A DNA stretch of 64,000 nucleotides from Micromonospora inyonensis. Lineage in GTDB: Bacteria; Actinomycetota; Actinomycetes; Mycobacteriales; Micromonosporaceae. The position numbers and the translations under genes were made by a program. This document shows positions 34,154-42,686 of this stretch, piece after piece. The notes below the pieces were generated by a model. The model saw only the letters and a program-made list of their open reading frames with translations. It was not told the origin of the DNA and did not search any database. The stretch covers positions 2,728,001 through 2,792,000 of the forward strand of contig NZ_FMHU01000001.1 of NCBI RefSeq assembly GCF_900091415.1, read 5' to 3'. Each line of letters begins with the position of its first letter. Positions within the stretch are counted from its first letter, which is position 1.

Positions 34154-35386
34154 TCAGGCCGGGTCCGGGCCGGGGTGGTCGGTGGTGCCGGGACCGGTGG
34201 CCTCAGCGATGCCGATCGGCCCCTCGCGGGGCCCCTCCTCGGACGCCGGCTGCACCGCCAGCGACGGGAAGTCGGCCAGGTCGCCCTCGGGCTCGGCGTC
34301 CCACTCCGGGAAGACCAGGTCGCTCTGGAGGTAGAGGCAGAGCAGCTGGGTCAGGTGGCGCAGGCCGTCCAGGTGGGTGCGCTCGTGGCCGTGGGTGGCG
34401 TCCACCCCGAAGCCGAGCAGCGCCACCCGGGCGTGCGCGCCCGCCTCGACCGCCGCCGCCACGTCCGAGCGGTAGTAGTCGAAGACGTCCCGCACCAGGT
34501 CGACGCCGTGCTCGGCGGCGATCGAGGCGAGGTTGCGGGTCAGGTGGTAGTCGAACGGGCCGACCCCGTCGCCCATCGCCAGGGTCGCCGCGGTTTCCCG
34601 GGACTGCTGCCCCGGAGCGACCACCGCCGCGTCCACCGAGACGATCTCCGCGACGTCCGGGTCGAGGCCGTGGCTCGCCCCGTGCCCGATCTCCTCGGTG
34701 ACGGTGACCAGCAGGTGTGCGGAGACCCGGGGCTGGACGCCCGCGTCGACCATCGCCTTGAGCGCGGTCAGCACCGCCGCCACGCCGGCCTTGTCGTCCA
34801 GGTGGCGGGACTTGACGAAGCCGCTCGGGGTGATCGTCGGGTTGGGCAGGAACGCCACGAAGTCGCCCGCGTCGATGCCGAGCGCCCGCAGCCCGGCGAT
34901 GTCCTCGACCGGCTCGTCGACCCGGACCTCCACCTGCTCCCAGCCGACGCCCTGGAGGTCGACCGCCTCGTTGTAGCGGTGGCCGCTCGCCTTCAGCGGC
35001 AGCACCTGGCCGGTGATCACCCGGTCCAGGTTGTCGGTGAAGATCCGTACGTGGGCGCCCTCGGCGAAGCGGGCGCTGTGCGTGCCGATCGACTTCAGCT
35101 CCAGCCGGCCGTTCTCCTTCAGCCGCTTCACCATCCCGCCGATGGTGTCGGTGTGCACCACGATCGCCCGGTCCGCCCCGGTGGACCGGGGGCCGGGCAG
35201 GCAGGCGCTCAGCGCGCCCCGCCGGGTCAGCGTGGAGGAGACGCCGAGGGCGGAGAGCCGCTCGCCCACGTACTGCTGCACGTGGTCGGTACGCCCCGAC
35301 GGGCTGGGGATCTCCAAGAGTTCCAGCAGCACCTGCCGCAGGTAGTCCAGGTCGAGCGGAAGCGGGGCGGGACGACGTTCGGTCAT
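34154..35386 (-). CDS. M42-family metallopeptidase of the NAGGN system
   Basis: A 410-residue peptidase with the M42 metal ligands: His in HTDTIGGMV, Asp in RHLDDKAGVAAV, the Glu pair in TVTEEIGHGAS, Asp in VSVDAAV and His in THGHERTHL. It overlaps the synthetase gene by 4 bases and is third in the operon. This three-gene set is recognised in other bacteria as the NAGGN osmoprotectant cluster; the peptidase may recycle the dipeptide, though its role is not settled. A C-terminal acidic/Pro-rich tail of about 35 residues is extra. Confidence 0.85.
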   Translation of the reverse strand: MTERRPAPLPLDLDYLRQVLLELLEIPSPSGRTDHVQQYVGERLSALGVSSTLTRRGALSACLPGPRSTGADRAIVVHTDTIGGMVKRLKENGRLELKSIGTHSARFAEGAHVRIFTDNLDRVITGQVLPLKASGHRYNEAVDLQGVGWEQVEVRVDEPVEDIAGLRALGIDAGDFVAFLPNPTITPSGFVKSRHLDDKAGVAAVLTALKAMVDAGVQPRVSAHLLVTVTEEIGHGASHGLDPDVAEIVSVDAAVVAPGQQSRETAATLAMGDGVGPFDYHLTRNLASIAAEHGVDLVRDVFDYYRSDVAAAVEAGAHARVALLGFGVDATHGHERTHLDGLRHLTQLLCLYLQSDLVFPEWDAEPEGDLADFPSLAVQPASEEGPREGPIGIAEATGPGTTDHPGPDPA

Positions 35387-37266
35387 GCCGTCGAGGATGC
35401 CGTACCCGCCGGGGACCAGAGCCGGTGCGGTGCCCGGGTGCCCGGAAACAGCAGGTCGACGAAGCGCTCGGCGGTCGGTTGGGGCTCGTGGTTGGCCAGC
35501 CCCGGCCGCTCGTTCGCCTCGATGAACACGTGTTCCGGTTGGTCCGGGGCGGTGACCAGCAGGTCCAGCCCGGTGACCGGGATGTCCAGCGCCCGGCTGG
35601 CGGCCACGCACGCCTCGGCGATCTCCGGGTGCAGGTCGCCGGTCACGTCGTGGATGGTGCCACCGGTGTGCAGGTTGGCGGTCCGTCGGACGGCGAGCAC
35701 GGTCCCCTCGGGGAGCACGTCGTGCATGCCGTACCCGGCCTCGGCGACCACCTCGCGGGTCATGTCGTCGATCGGGATGCGGGACTCGCCACCGGTGGCG
35801 GCGGCCCGGCGGCGGCTCTGCCGCTCGATCAGCTCGGTGACGTGGTGCACCCCGTCGCCGGTGACCGAGGCGGGCCGGCGGACGGCCGCCGCGACCACCT
35901 CGTGGTCGATCACCACCACCCGCAGGTCCTCGCCGGCGCGCAGCTCCTCGATCAGCACGTCCGGGCAGTACCGTCGGGCCAGCTCGACGGCCGTGCGCAG
36001 CGCCTCCGGGGTCCGCACCCCGACGGTGATGCCGTTGCCCTGCTCGCCCCGGGCCGGCTTGACCACCACCGCGCCGGTCTCGGCCAGGAACGCCTCGTCC
36101 GCGTCGTCTCCGGTGGCCGTCCGGCCGCGCGGCACGCTCAGCCCGGCCTCGGTGAGGATCCGGCGGGTCACCCGCTTGTCGTCGCAGCGGCTCATCGCCA
36201 CCGCCGAGGTCAGCTCGGAGAGCGACTCGCGGGTCAGGATGGTCCGCCCGCCGCTGGTCAGCCGCAGCTCGCCCCAGGCCGGGTCGGTCACCTCCACCCG
36301 GATTCCCCGGCGCATCGCCTCGTCGGCGACGATCCGGGCGTACGGGTTCAGCTCGTCGTAGCCGGCGGGCAGGGACGGCAGGAAGAGTCGCTCGTTGATC
36401 GGGTTCTTCCGCTTCACGCAGAGCGTGGCGGTGCGGTAGAAGCCCAGCCGCTCGTAGAGGCGGATCGCCCCGGCGTTCTCCGCCAGCACCGACAGGTCGA
36501 CGAAGGCCCGACCCCGGTCGGTGAGCCGGGCGGCCAGCTCCGTCAGGAGGGCCTGGCCGGTGCCGGGCGGGGCGTGGTTGAAGTCCACGGTCAGGCACCA
36601 CAGGCTCGCGCCGTTGTCCGGGTCGTCGAAGACCTCGACGTGGTCCACGCCGGTGATCGTGCCGACGATCTCCCCGGTGGCCGACTCGGCGACCAGGTGC
36701 AGGAAGGACGGGGTGGCGGCGTTGGCGACCAGTACGTCCACCGGGGCGGTGACCATCCCGTTGCTGGCGTAGATCCGGTTCACCGCGTCGGCGTCCGCCG
36801 TGTCGCGGAGCTGGCGGATGCGCAGTCCCGGCAGGTCCGCGCCACCGTCGGTGGCCGGCTCGCCGCCGATCGAGCCGGGACCGGGGGCCGCGTCCGGGCT
36901 CAGCGGCAGCCGGTAGGTCAGCGACGGATCGATGAACAGCTCGTCGTGCAGGCGGGAGACCAGCACGTGCGGATCGCGCAGGTAGATGCAGATGTCCCGG
37001 GAACCGGCGGCCTCCGAGCGGAGCACGTCGGCGACGTCGGCCGGGTCGCGGAACGTCTGGCCGAAGACCAGCCGCCCCCAGCCGCAGTCGAGCACCACGT
37101 CGGTACGGCCGGCGGGCGGGACCGCGTCCGGGTCGGTCGACCGGCCGGCGGGCTCGCCGGGGGCGACCGGGTCACCGCCCGGCCCGACCCGCTCCCGTCG
37201 CCGGGCCACCCGGGCCCGCTGCCCCTCGGTCAGGGCCGCCGCCCCCGTTGCCAGGGTCTCGGTCAC
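35383..37266 (-). CDS. ngg: N-acetylglutaminylglutamine synthetase (GNAT plus ATP-grasp)
   Basis: A 627-residue two-domain enzyme. Residues 150-300 are a GNAT acetyltransferase (LRIRQLRDTADADAVNRIYA, APPGTGQALLTEL, AIRLYERLGF); residues 350-610 an ATP-grasp ligase (VVVKPARGEQGNGITVGV, EELRAGEDLRVVVI, FIEANERPGLANH). This fusion acetylates glutamine and links it to a second, giving N-acetylglutaminylglutamine before the final amidation. The N-terminal 140 residues are family-specific. GTG 37266 is 2 bases after the amidotransferase stop. Middle gene of the operon. Confidence 0.87.
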   Translation of the reverse strand: MTETLATGAAALTEGQRARVARRRERVGPGGDPVAPGEPAGRSTDPDAVPPAGRTDVVLDCGWGRLVFGQTFRDPADVADVLRSEAAGSRDICIYLRDPHVLVSRLHDELFIDPSLTYRLPLSPDAAPGPGSIGGEPATDGGADLPGLRIRQLRDTADADAVNRIYASNGMVTAPVDVLVANAATPSFLHLVAESATGEIVGTITGVDHVEVFDDPDNGASLWCLTVDFNHAPPGTGQALLTELAARLTDRGRAFVDLSVLAENAGAIRLYERLGFYRTATLCVKRKNPINERLFLPSLPAGYDELNPYARIVADEAMRRGIRVEVTDPAWGELRLTSGGRTILTRESLSELTSAVAMSRCDDKRVTRRILTEAGLSVPRGRTATGDDADEAFLAETGAVVVKPARGEQGNGITVGVRTPEALRTAVELARRYCPDVLIEELRAGEDLRVVVIDHEVVAAAVRRPASVTGDGVHHVTELIERQSRRRAAATGGESRIPIDDMTREVVAEAGYGMHDVLPEGTVLAVRRTANLHTGGTIHDVTGDLHPEIAEACVAASRALDIPVTGLDLLVTAPDQPEHVFIEANERPGLANHEPQPTAERFVDLLFPGTRAPHRLWSPAGTASSTA

Positions 37267-37268
37267 GG

Positions 37269-39053
37269 TCAGGCGATTCCGTGGCTCTGGAGCCACATTT
37301 CCAGGAGTCCGAGCTGCCACAGCTTGTTTCCGTTCAACGGGGTGAGTTCGGCGTTCGGGTCGGTGAGGAGGGCGTCGACGTAGTCGGCGCGGAACAGGTC
37401 GCGGCGGCGGGCCTCCGGGGCGGACAGCGCGTCGCGGACCCGGTCGAGGACCTTGCCCTCCAGGTGGGTGAGGCCGGGCACCGGGAAGTAGCCCTTCGGG
37501 CGGTCGATGACCTCCCAGGGCAGCACCCGGCGGCCGATCTCCTTGAGCACGCCCTTGCCGCCCTGGGCGAGCTTCAGCTCGGGCGGGCAGCTCGCGGCGA
37601 GCTCGACGAACTCGTGGTCCAGGAAGGGGACCCGGGCCTCCAGGCCGTGCGCCATCGTCATGTTGTCGACCCGCTTCACCGGATCGTCGGTGAGCATGAT
37701 CTGGGTGTCGATCCGCAGGCCCGCGTCGACCGCGGTGTCCGCGCCCGCCCGGCCCAGGTGCGCGGCCACGAACTCGCGCGCCGGGTCGCCGCCGGCCAAC
37801 CGGTCCGGGTTGACCACCCGGGCCAGTCCGGCCGCGTCCCGGTCGAAGAACGCCTTCGCGTACGTGTCGACGGCGTGCGCCCGGTCGACGTCGGCCAGCG
37901 GCGGGTACCAGTGGTAGCCGCCGAGGATCTCGTCCGCGCCCTGCCCGGACTGGACCACCTTGACGTGCCGGGCGACCGTCTCGCTGAGCAGATAGAACGC
38001 CACGCAGTCGTGGCTGACCATCGGCTCGCTCATCGCCGCCACGGCCGCCTCCAGCGGCGGGACGAGATCGTTCGTGGCGACCCGGATCTGGTGGTGGTCG
38101 GTGTCGAAGGTCTTCGCGATCAGGTCGGAGTAGCGGAACTCGTCGCCCTCGCGGCCGCCGACCGCCTCGAAGCCGATGGAGAAGGTGGCCAGGCCGCGCT
38201 GGCCCTGCTCGGCGAGGAGCGCCACCACCAGGCTGGAGTCCAGGCCGCCGGAGAGGAGCACCCCCACCGGCACGTCGGCGACCATGCGTCGCCGGACGGC
38301 GGTGGTGAGCGACTCGTGGAGGGCGTCCTGCCAGTCCCGCTCGGACCAGCCGGCCCGGTCCGGGTGGCGGGTGAACGACGGATCCCAGTAGACCCGCTCG
38401 GTGACCCGGCCGTCCGGCTCGTACACCCGGACGGTGGCCGGGGGCAGCTTGGCCACGCCGCGCAGGATGGTCCGGGGCGGTGGCACGATGCTGTGGAAGC
38501 TCAGGTAGTGCGCGAGCGCGACCGGGTCGACCGTGGTGTCGATCCCGCCACCGGCCAGCAGGGCGGGCAGGGTGCTGGCGAACCGCACCCGGTCGGGGGT
38601 CTCGGCCAGGTAGAGCGGCTTGATGCCGAGCCGGTCCCGGGCCAGCACCAGGCGACCGGTGGCCCGTTCGGTGATCGCCACGGCGAACATGCCGACCAGG
38701 TGGTCGACGAAGTCGTCGCCCCACTCGGCGTACGCCTTGAGCACCACCTCGGTGTCGCCCGAGGAGAAGAAGACGTGTCCCTTGGCCTGGAGCTCGGCGC
38801 GCAGCTCCCGGTAGTTGTAGACGCAGCCGTTGAAGACGCCGGTCAGCCCGGCGGTCGAGTCGACCAGCGGCTGCCCGCTCGCCGCCGACAGGTCAATGAT
38901 CTTGAGGCGACGGTGGCCCAGGGCGACCGGCCCCTGCGACCAGACGCCGCTGCCGTCGGGGCCCCGGTCGTGCATGGTCGCCGCCATCCGCTCCACCGCC
39001 GCGACGTCGGCACGCGAGCCGTCCCGACGAAGCTCCCCAGCCAGTCCGCACAT
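37269..39053 (-). CDS. asnO: NAGGN amidotransferase (asparagine synthetase-like)
   Basis: A 594-residue enzyme of the AsnB type. The start at ATG 39053 leaves Cys2 (MCGLAGEL) as the N-terminal nucleophile of the glutaminase domain; later come RGPDGSG, FNGCVYNYRELR and SSGDTEVVL. The synthetase domain has the pyrophosphatase loop LLSGGLDSS (residues 267-274) and GQGADEILGGY. In this gene set it converts the dipeptide to its amide, NAGGN, a compatible solute for osmotic stress. First gene of the operon; its promoter must lie in 39054-39244. Confidence 0.88.
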   Translation of the reverse strand: MCGLAGELRRDGSRADVAAVERMAATMHDRGPDGSGVWSQGPVALGHRRLKIIDLSAASGQPLVDSTAGLTGVFNGCVYNYRELRAELQAKGHVFFSSGDTEVVLKAYAEWGDDFVDHLVGMFAVAITERATGRLVLARDRLGIKPLYLAETPDRVRFASTLPALLAGGGIDTTVDPVALAHYLSFHSIVPPPRTILRGVAKLPPATVRVYEPDGRVTERVYWDPSFTRHPDRAGWSERDWQDALHESLTTAVRRRMVADVPVGVLLSGGLDSSLVVALLAEQGQRGLATFSIGFEAVGGREGDEFRYSDLIAKTFDTDHHQIRVATNDLVPPLEAAVAAMSEPMVSHDCVAFYLLSETVARHVKVVQSGQGADEILGGYHWYPPLADVDRAHAVDTYAKAFFDRDAAGLARVVNPDRLAGGDPAREFVAAHLGRAGADTAVDAGLRIDTQIMLTDDPVKRVDNMTMAHGLEARVPFLDHEFVELAASCPPELKLAQGGKGVLKEIGRRVLPWEVIDRPKGYFPVPGLTHLEGKVLDRVRDALSAPEARRRDLFRADYVDALLTDPNAELTPLNGNKLWQLGLLEMWLQSHGIA

Positions 39054-39244
39054 GCCAAGGAATGCTGCCAGAGGATGGCGCACTTCGCCTGTTGAGCTGA
39101 TGGCTGCCGGGGTGGTGGGTTGCTAAAACGCGCAACCTTCGGGGGGTGGGAGTGGATCTTCGGGGCTTCCGTGTCCGTCAGGCGCGGAGTGACCCTTTTG
39201 GGAGAGCGGCTCGCTGTGAGGAACCTCCCAGCATCCGACCGTCC

Positions 39245-39289
39245 CGCCCGGTGGAGCTGCCCCGTCGGTGCGGGCAGCTCCACCGGGCG
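39245..39289 (-). terminator. Very strong hairpin, probably the old msrA terminator
   Basis: An 18-base perfect stem (39245-39262 and 39272-39289) with a 9-base loop, the strongest hairpin in the window. It lies 57 bases downstream of the displaced msrA tail and so was probably the original msrA terminator. It shields asnO from upstream transcription. The rest of 39054-39465 has no other gene. Confidence 0.8.
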
Positions 39290-39345
39290 CGGCGCGGTAC
39301 GTCCGAACGACGCCGTCGCCTACGTCCGGTCGGCGTCGCCCGCGC

Positions 39346-39423
39346 TCAGCCGGCCGTACGGGCCACGCCGACCGGGCAGCTCATCCCGTTTGGGCCGTGG
39401 TTGCAGTAGCCGTTCGGGTTCTT
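39346..39423 (-). pseudogene. Displaced C-terminal tail of msrA
   Basis: On the minus strand 25 codons and a TGA read [20 protein letters not shown] followed by ARTAG, closely matching the end of the intact MsrA ([20 protein letters not shown] and AKIA). No start or upstream msrA sequence is attached. It is the former 3' end of the gene, cut off by insertion of the toxin-antitoxin module that lies between it and msrA. Confidence 0.85.
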
Positions 39424-39465
39424 CGACCCTGGCGAACAGTGATGTACTGATTCCGCGCCTTCGAA

Positions 39466-39756
39466 TCAGCGCGACCGGTAGGCGTCGGCGCGGTGTTCGA
39501 TTGCCGTCACGGTCACCACGCGGTCGTCTTCGTCGATCTCGTAGAGGACGCGATACGTGCCCCGTCTGGCCGACCAGGTCCCCTCGAACGGTGGCAGAAG
39601 CAGCCGTTTGCCGACGCGATGGGGGTTGTCGAGGAGAGCGGTGGTGACGAACTCGTAGACGGCTGCGGCGATCTTTTCTGGCACCCGTCCGGCCAAGGCG
39701 CGTGCGGCCGGGCCGGCGACCTGAAGTCGGTAGCGGTCGGGGGCTGGGCCAGTCAC
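39466..39756 (-). CDS. RelE/ParE-family toxin (second module)
   Basis: A 96-residue RelE-fold toxin: YRLQVAGPAARALAGRVP, NPHRVGKRLLLPPFEG, SARRGTYRVLYEI and the basic end IEHRADAYRSR. It shares the domain plan of the toxin at 23.7 kb but is clearly a different lineage. It overlaps its antitoxin gene by 4 bases and lies 42 bases before the displaced msrA tail, inside the inserted segment. Confidence 0.87.
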   Translation of the reverse strand: MTGPAPDRYRLQVAGPAARALAGRVPEKIAAAVYEFVTTALLDNPHRVGKRLLLPPFEGTWSARRGTYRVLYEIDEDDRVVTVTAIEHRADAYRSR

Positions 39757-40037
39757 CGTGCCTGCTTCGACCGCTTCGTCATCAACGCCGCGAGTTCGTC
39801 GGCGTCGAGGATGTCACCGGCCTCGACGGCTGCCTTGGACTCGGCAAGTTGCCGCATGGCCTCGGCGCTGGACAGGACCTCCAGCGTCTCTTCCAACGCC
39901 GCGAGATCGTCGGCAGAGATGAGCACCGCGGCGGCGTGACCGTGTCTGGTGATCTCTATCCGCTCATGTGTCGAGGCCACCTCATCGATGAGTTCCGAAA
40001 GGCGGTTGCGGGCGTCGGTGAACGGCACAGCGGTCAT
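39753..40037 (-). CDS. Phd/YefM-family antitoxin (second module)
   Basis: A 94-residue antitoxin: VPFTDARNRLSELIDEVAST, IEITRHGHAAAVLISADDL and a charged C-terminus that should bind the toxin. ATG 40037 stands 6 bases after a consensus TATACT box, so the message is probably leaderless. First in the two-gene operon. Confidence 0.86.
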   Translation of the reverse strand: MTAVPFTDARNRLSELIDEVASTHERIEITRHGHAAAVLISADDLAALEETLEVLSSAEAMRQLAESKAAVEAGDILDADELAALMTKRSKQAR

Positions 40038-40043
40038 GCCCTA

Positions 40044-40078
40044 AGTATAGGCAGCTACTGGCGTGAAGTCTGTACAGA
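40044..40078 (-). promoter_or_regulatory. Promoter and dyad of the second toxin-antitoxin operon
   Basis: On the minus strand TATACT (40049-40044) is a near-perfect -10 for a leaderless start at 40037. A 10-base perfect palindrome TCTGTACAGA (40069-40078) covers the -35 position, a likely antitoxin operator. The local AT content is high for this genome. Confidence 0.6.
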
Positions 40079-40098
40079 TTTTCTGAGCTTGGCGGCGC

Positions 40099-40128
40099 AG
40101 ATCACCGGGCCCGTAAGCCCGGTGATCT
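40099..40128 (-). terminator. Terminator of msrA
   Basis: A perfect 12-base stem AGATCACCGGGC / GCCCGGTGATCT with a 6-base loop, 7 bases after the msrA stop. It probably arrived with the toxin-antitoxin insert. Confidence 0.7.
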
Positions 40129-40135
40129 GTAGCGC

Positions 40136-40795
40136 CTAGGCGATCTTGGCCACGCCAATCGGACAAGTCATGCCATTAGGGCCATGATTGCAATAACCAC
40201 TCGGGTTTTTCGTCGGGGCGAGGTACTGCTGGTGGTAGTCCTCGGCGAAGAAGTAGTCGCCGAGCTGGTCGATCTCCGTGGTGATCTCTCCCCGGCCGGC
40301 GCGGGCCACGATCGGGGCGAACGCGTCCCGGGATGCCTTCGCGGTGGCGGCCTGTTCGTCGCTGGTGGTGTAGATGGTCGACCGGTACTGGGTGCCGACG
40401 TCGTTGCCCTGGCGCATGCCCTGGGTCGGGTCGTGGTTCTCCCAGAAGACCTTGAGCAGGTCCTCGTACGCGATCGTCGTGGGGTCGTAGACCACCTGGA
40501 CCACCTCGGCGTGGCCGGTACGACCGGAGCAGACCTCCTCGTACGTCGGGTTGGGGGTGTAGCCGCCCGCGTACCCGACGGAGGTGGTGATCACGCCGGG
40601 AAGGCCCCAGAACAGGCGCTCCGCGCCCCAGAAGCAGCCCATCCCGAAGACCGCCACCTGCGCGCCCTCGGGGAACGGGCCCTTCAGCGGGGTGCCGAGC
40701 ACCTCGTGCCGGTCGCTGACCGGCATCGCCAGGGGCCGGCCGGGCAGGGCCTGGTCGGGCGTGATCATTTCGGCCTTCATGCGGCGCAGGAACAC
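40136..40795 (-). CDS. msrA: Peptide-methionine (S)-S-oxide reductase MsrA
   Basis: A 219-residue repair enzyme that reduces methionine sulfoxide in proteins. Catalytic Cys54 is in [35 protein letters not shown] and the C-terminal [13 protein letters not shown] with its two recycling cysteines complete the family pattern. GTG 40795 follows GGAG. Odd: the last 25 codons or so are more AT-rich than the rest, and a second, GC-rich version of the same tail lies 0.7 kb downstream. The present tail was evidently delivered with the toxin-antitoxin insert, keeping the enzyme whole. Confidence 0.92.
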   Translation of the reverse strand: MFLRRMKAEMITPDQALPGRPLAMPVSDRHEVLGTPLKGPFPEGAQVAVFGMGCFWGAERLFWGLPGVITTSVGYAGGYTPNPTYEEVCSGRTGHAEVVQVVYDPTTIAYEDLLKVFWENHDPTQGMRQGNDVGTQYRSTIYTTSDEQAATAKASRDAFAPIVARAGRGEITTEIDQLGDYFFAEDYHQQYLAPTKNPSGYCNHGPNGMTCPIGVAKIA

Positions 40796-40918
40796 GATGA
40801 CTCCTCTCGTATCCGTCTATCCTGCAACGCCGGCGGGTCCCACGTCCTTACCCGTTCAGCCGCCGGTCAGGCGATCACGGGCGGTCCGGGCGACGAACCG
40901 TCGGCACCCGCTGATTCC

Positions 40919-42376
40919 CTATCGAGGATCGGTTGTCAAGACGGCGGGTTGCTTGACGGTCCGTGACGGTGTCGCGGAGGATTCGGGTGGGGAAGGTCGC
41001 CTCGTTCGTACGCTTCGGGCGTCTTTTCGGTCATGTCCCGTGAGGACTTGGTGAGGGGCCTTCCCCGCCCTGCGCTTGTTGCTGCGCCGCCTGCGGCGGA
41101 TCTCCTCGGTCACGGTCCACTGCTGCGCGATGATCTGTTTCGCCTGCTGTGGGGTGACCGGGGTGCCGTCGATGTCGCAGATGACATACGGCATGCGGCG
41201 GCGCATCACGGTCCAGAGCCGTTCGGCGAGCCGGGCCGCGACCACACAGCTGGCCTTGAGGTGTTCGGCACCGCGTTCGACCATCTGCTGGTGGTAGACG
41301 CGCGCGAGCTGCGGGTCCTGCTTGCGGGCCCAGTCCGCGGCCCGGATCAGAGTGGCCCGGGCCAGCCGGGAGCCGGCCTTGGACATCGGCTGGCCCTTGC
41401 GGTCGGTGTCACCGGTCTCTGACGCGCGCGGCGCCAGCCCCAAGTAGGACTTGAAGTGCGCCGCGGTGGGGAACCGGGCGGCGTCACCGATGACCGCGGT
41501 CATCGCCGGTCCGCCGACCTCGGCCAGGCCGGGCAGGCTACGGGCCAGTTGCATCGGGTCGACCCACCGGTAGCAGGTCTCCCGCTCGGCCGCGTGCGCG
41601 GCCAGCTCGGTGGCGATGGCGCGTAGTAGCCGGACCTCGGTGGCGATCTCGGCGGCCAGGTCGGTGAACGCGACCGCCGGGTGATCACCGTAGAGGTCGA
41701 CCGCCGCTTGGGCGGCGGCCAGCCACTGCTCGGCGCGTGCCGCTCCTTGGTGGTTGTGGGAGGCCTTGACGATCAGCGCGGTCAGCCGGGCCCGGCCCAG
41801 CCGCAGCAGGGCACGCGGGTCGGCGTAGCGTTCCAGCACCGCCAGATCGGCCTTGCCCAGATCACCGGTCAGCGGGGTGCACGGCATGACCTGCCGGACC
41901 AGATCCTTGATCCGCACCTTGTGCTCGGATGCGGCCATGGTCAGCCGGTCACACGCGCGCACCCGCCGGTCCAACGCCGCCGCGGCCGCGCCCGGCAGTT
42001 CGAGGGGCCGTAGCCCGTCCGGGTCGATCAACGGCAGGCGGGCCAGGGTATCCGCGTCGATGCCGTTGGACTTCGCATGCCGCGACAGGAACCGGCGCAG
42101 ATCCGCCGCCTTCGCACTCGACACCCGGAACACCAGATGCCCCCGAGCGGTGAAGAACACCGCGATCGGCAGCCACGCCGGCCCGGTCGGCTCGATCACC
42201 ACCTCCAACCGCGTCCCCGTCGCAGCGCCGGCCAACGCCGCGGACTCGATCGCGGTCAGGCTCTCCACCGTCGGCTCGCACCGCCGCCGGCACACCTCCC
42301 GTCCGGCCTCGTCACGCACCCGTACCGTGTGCGCCGACGCGATCCCCAAATCGATACCGACCAACCTGCGCTGCAC
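40919..42376 (-). CDS. IS110-family transposase (DEDD recombinase)
   Basis: A 485-residue recombinase. The RuvC-like N-terminal domain has the DEDD acids in VGIDLGIASAH, VVIEPTGPAW and KSNGIDADTLARL; the C-terminal Transposase_20 domain has ARSLPGLAEVGGPAMTAVIG, FKSYLGLAPRASETGD and the catalytic serine in SKAGSRLARATLI. The C-terminus extends about 80 basic residues past the usual end. GTG start at 42376. IS110 enzymes recombine DNA guided by a bridge RNA encoded in the element. Confidence 0.92.
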   Translation of the reverse strand: MQRRLVGIDLGIASAHTVRVRDEAGREVCRRRCEPTVESLTAIESAALAGAATGTRLEVVIEPTGPAWLPIAVFFTARGHLVFRVSSAKAADLRRFLSRHAKSNGIDADTLARLPLIDPDGLRPLELPGAAAAALDRRVRACDRLTMAASEHKVRIKDLVRQVMPCTPLTGDLGKADLAVLERYADPRALLRLGRARLTALIVKASHNHQGAARAEQWLAAAQAAVDLYGDHPAVAFTDLAAEIATEVRLLRAIATELAAHAAERETCYRWVDPMQLARSLPGLAEVGGPAMTAVIGDAARFPTAAHFKSYLGLAPRASETGDTDRKGQPMSKAGSRLARATLIRAADWARKQDPQLARVYHQQMVERGAEHLKASCVVAARLAERLWTVMRRRMPYVICDIDGTPVTPQQAKQIIAQQWTVTEEIRRRRRSNKRRAGKAPHQVLTGHDRKDARSVRTRRPSPPESSATPSRTVKQPAVLTTDPR

Positions 42377-42661
42377 TCACCGCCTCCCAGGCACATAGAC
42401 CATCTACCTGCTCCGGCGATCCGCGCAGGTCAACACCGCACGACAGCCACGGTCCCAAGGAGGCAGAGCCCTCCGACGACGGCTCCCACTCATGTGCTGC
42501 AACCGGGCCCGGCCTCGCAGGGCCGGCCCACTTCCCTCATCCGGGGCATCCGTGGCCAGACCAGCGGTGGCAATCAGCGGTACGAGGCTCTCCCTCAGAC
42601 CCCAACTCGTCGCCACCCACCGGACCAACCGGGATGCTCATGCAATCCCAGGACCACCGGG
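42377..42661 (-). ncRNA. Candidate bridge RNA region of the IS110 element
   Basis: The 285 bp upstream of the transposase have no ORF of interest but several dyads, for example the stem around 42507-42531 (GGGCCCGGCC-TCGCA-GGGCCGGCCC, nearly complementary). In IS110 elements this left end encodes a structured RNA with two loops that pair with target and donor DNA. Position and structure fit; exact RNA ends and loops were not derived. Confidence 0.4.
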
Positions 42662-42686
42662 CTGATCAAGCACCGGAGTTCCTTAC

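Larger units (their letters stand above)
40911..42666 (-). mobile_element. IS110-family insertion sequence
   Basis: About 1.75 kb with one DEDD transposase gene and a 285-bp non-coding 5' end. IS110 elements lack clear inverted repeats, so the ends are uncertain; the 5-mer CTGAT occurs at 40911-40915 and 42662-42666, as expected for the short core repeated at both junctions. The transposase gene is intact. Confidence 0.75.
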
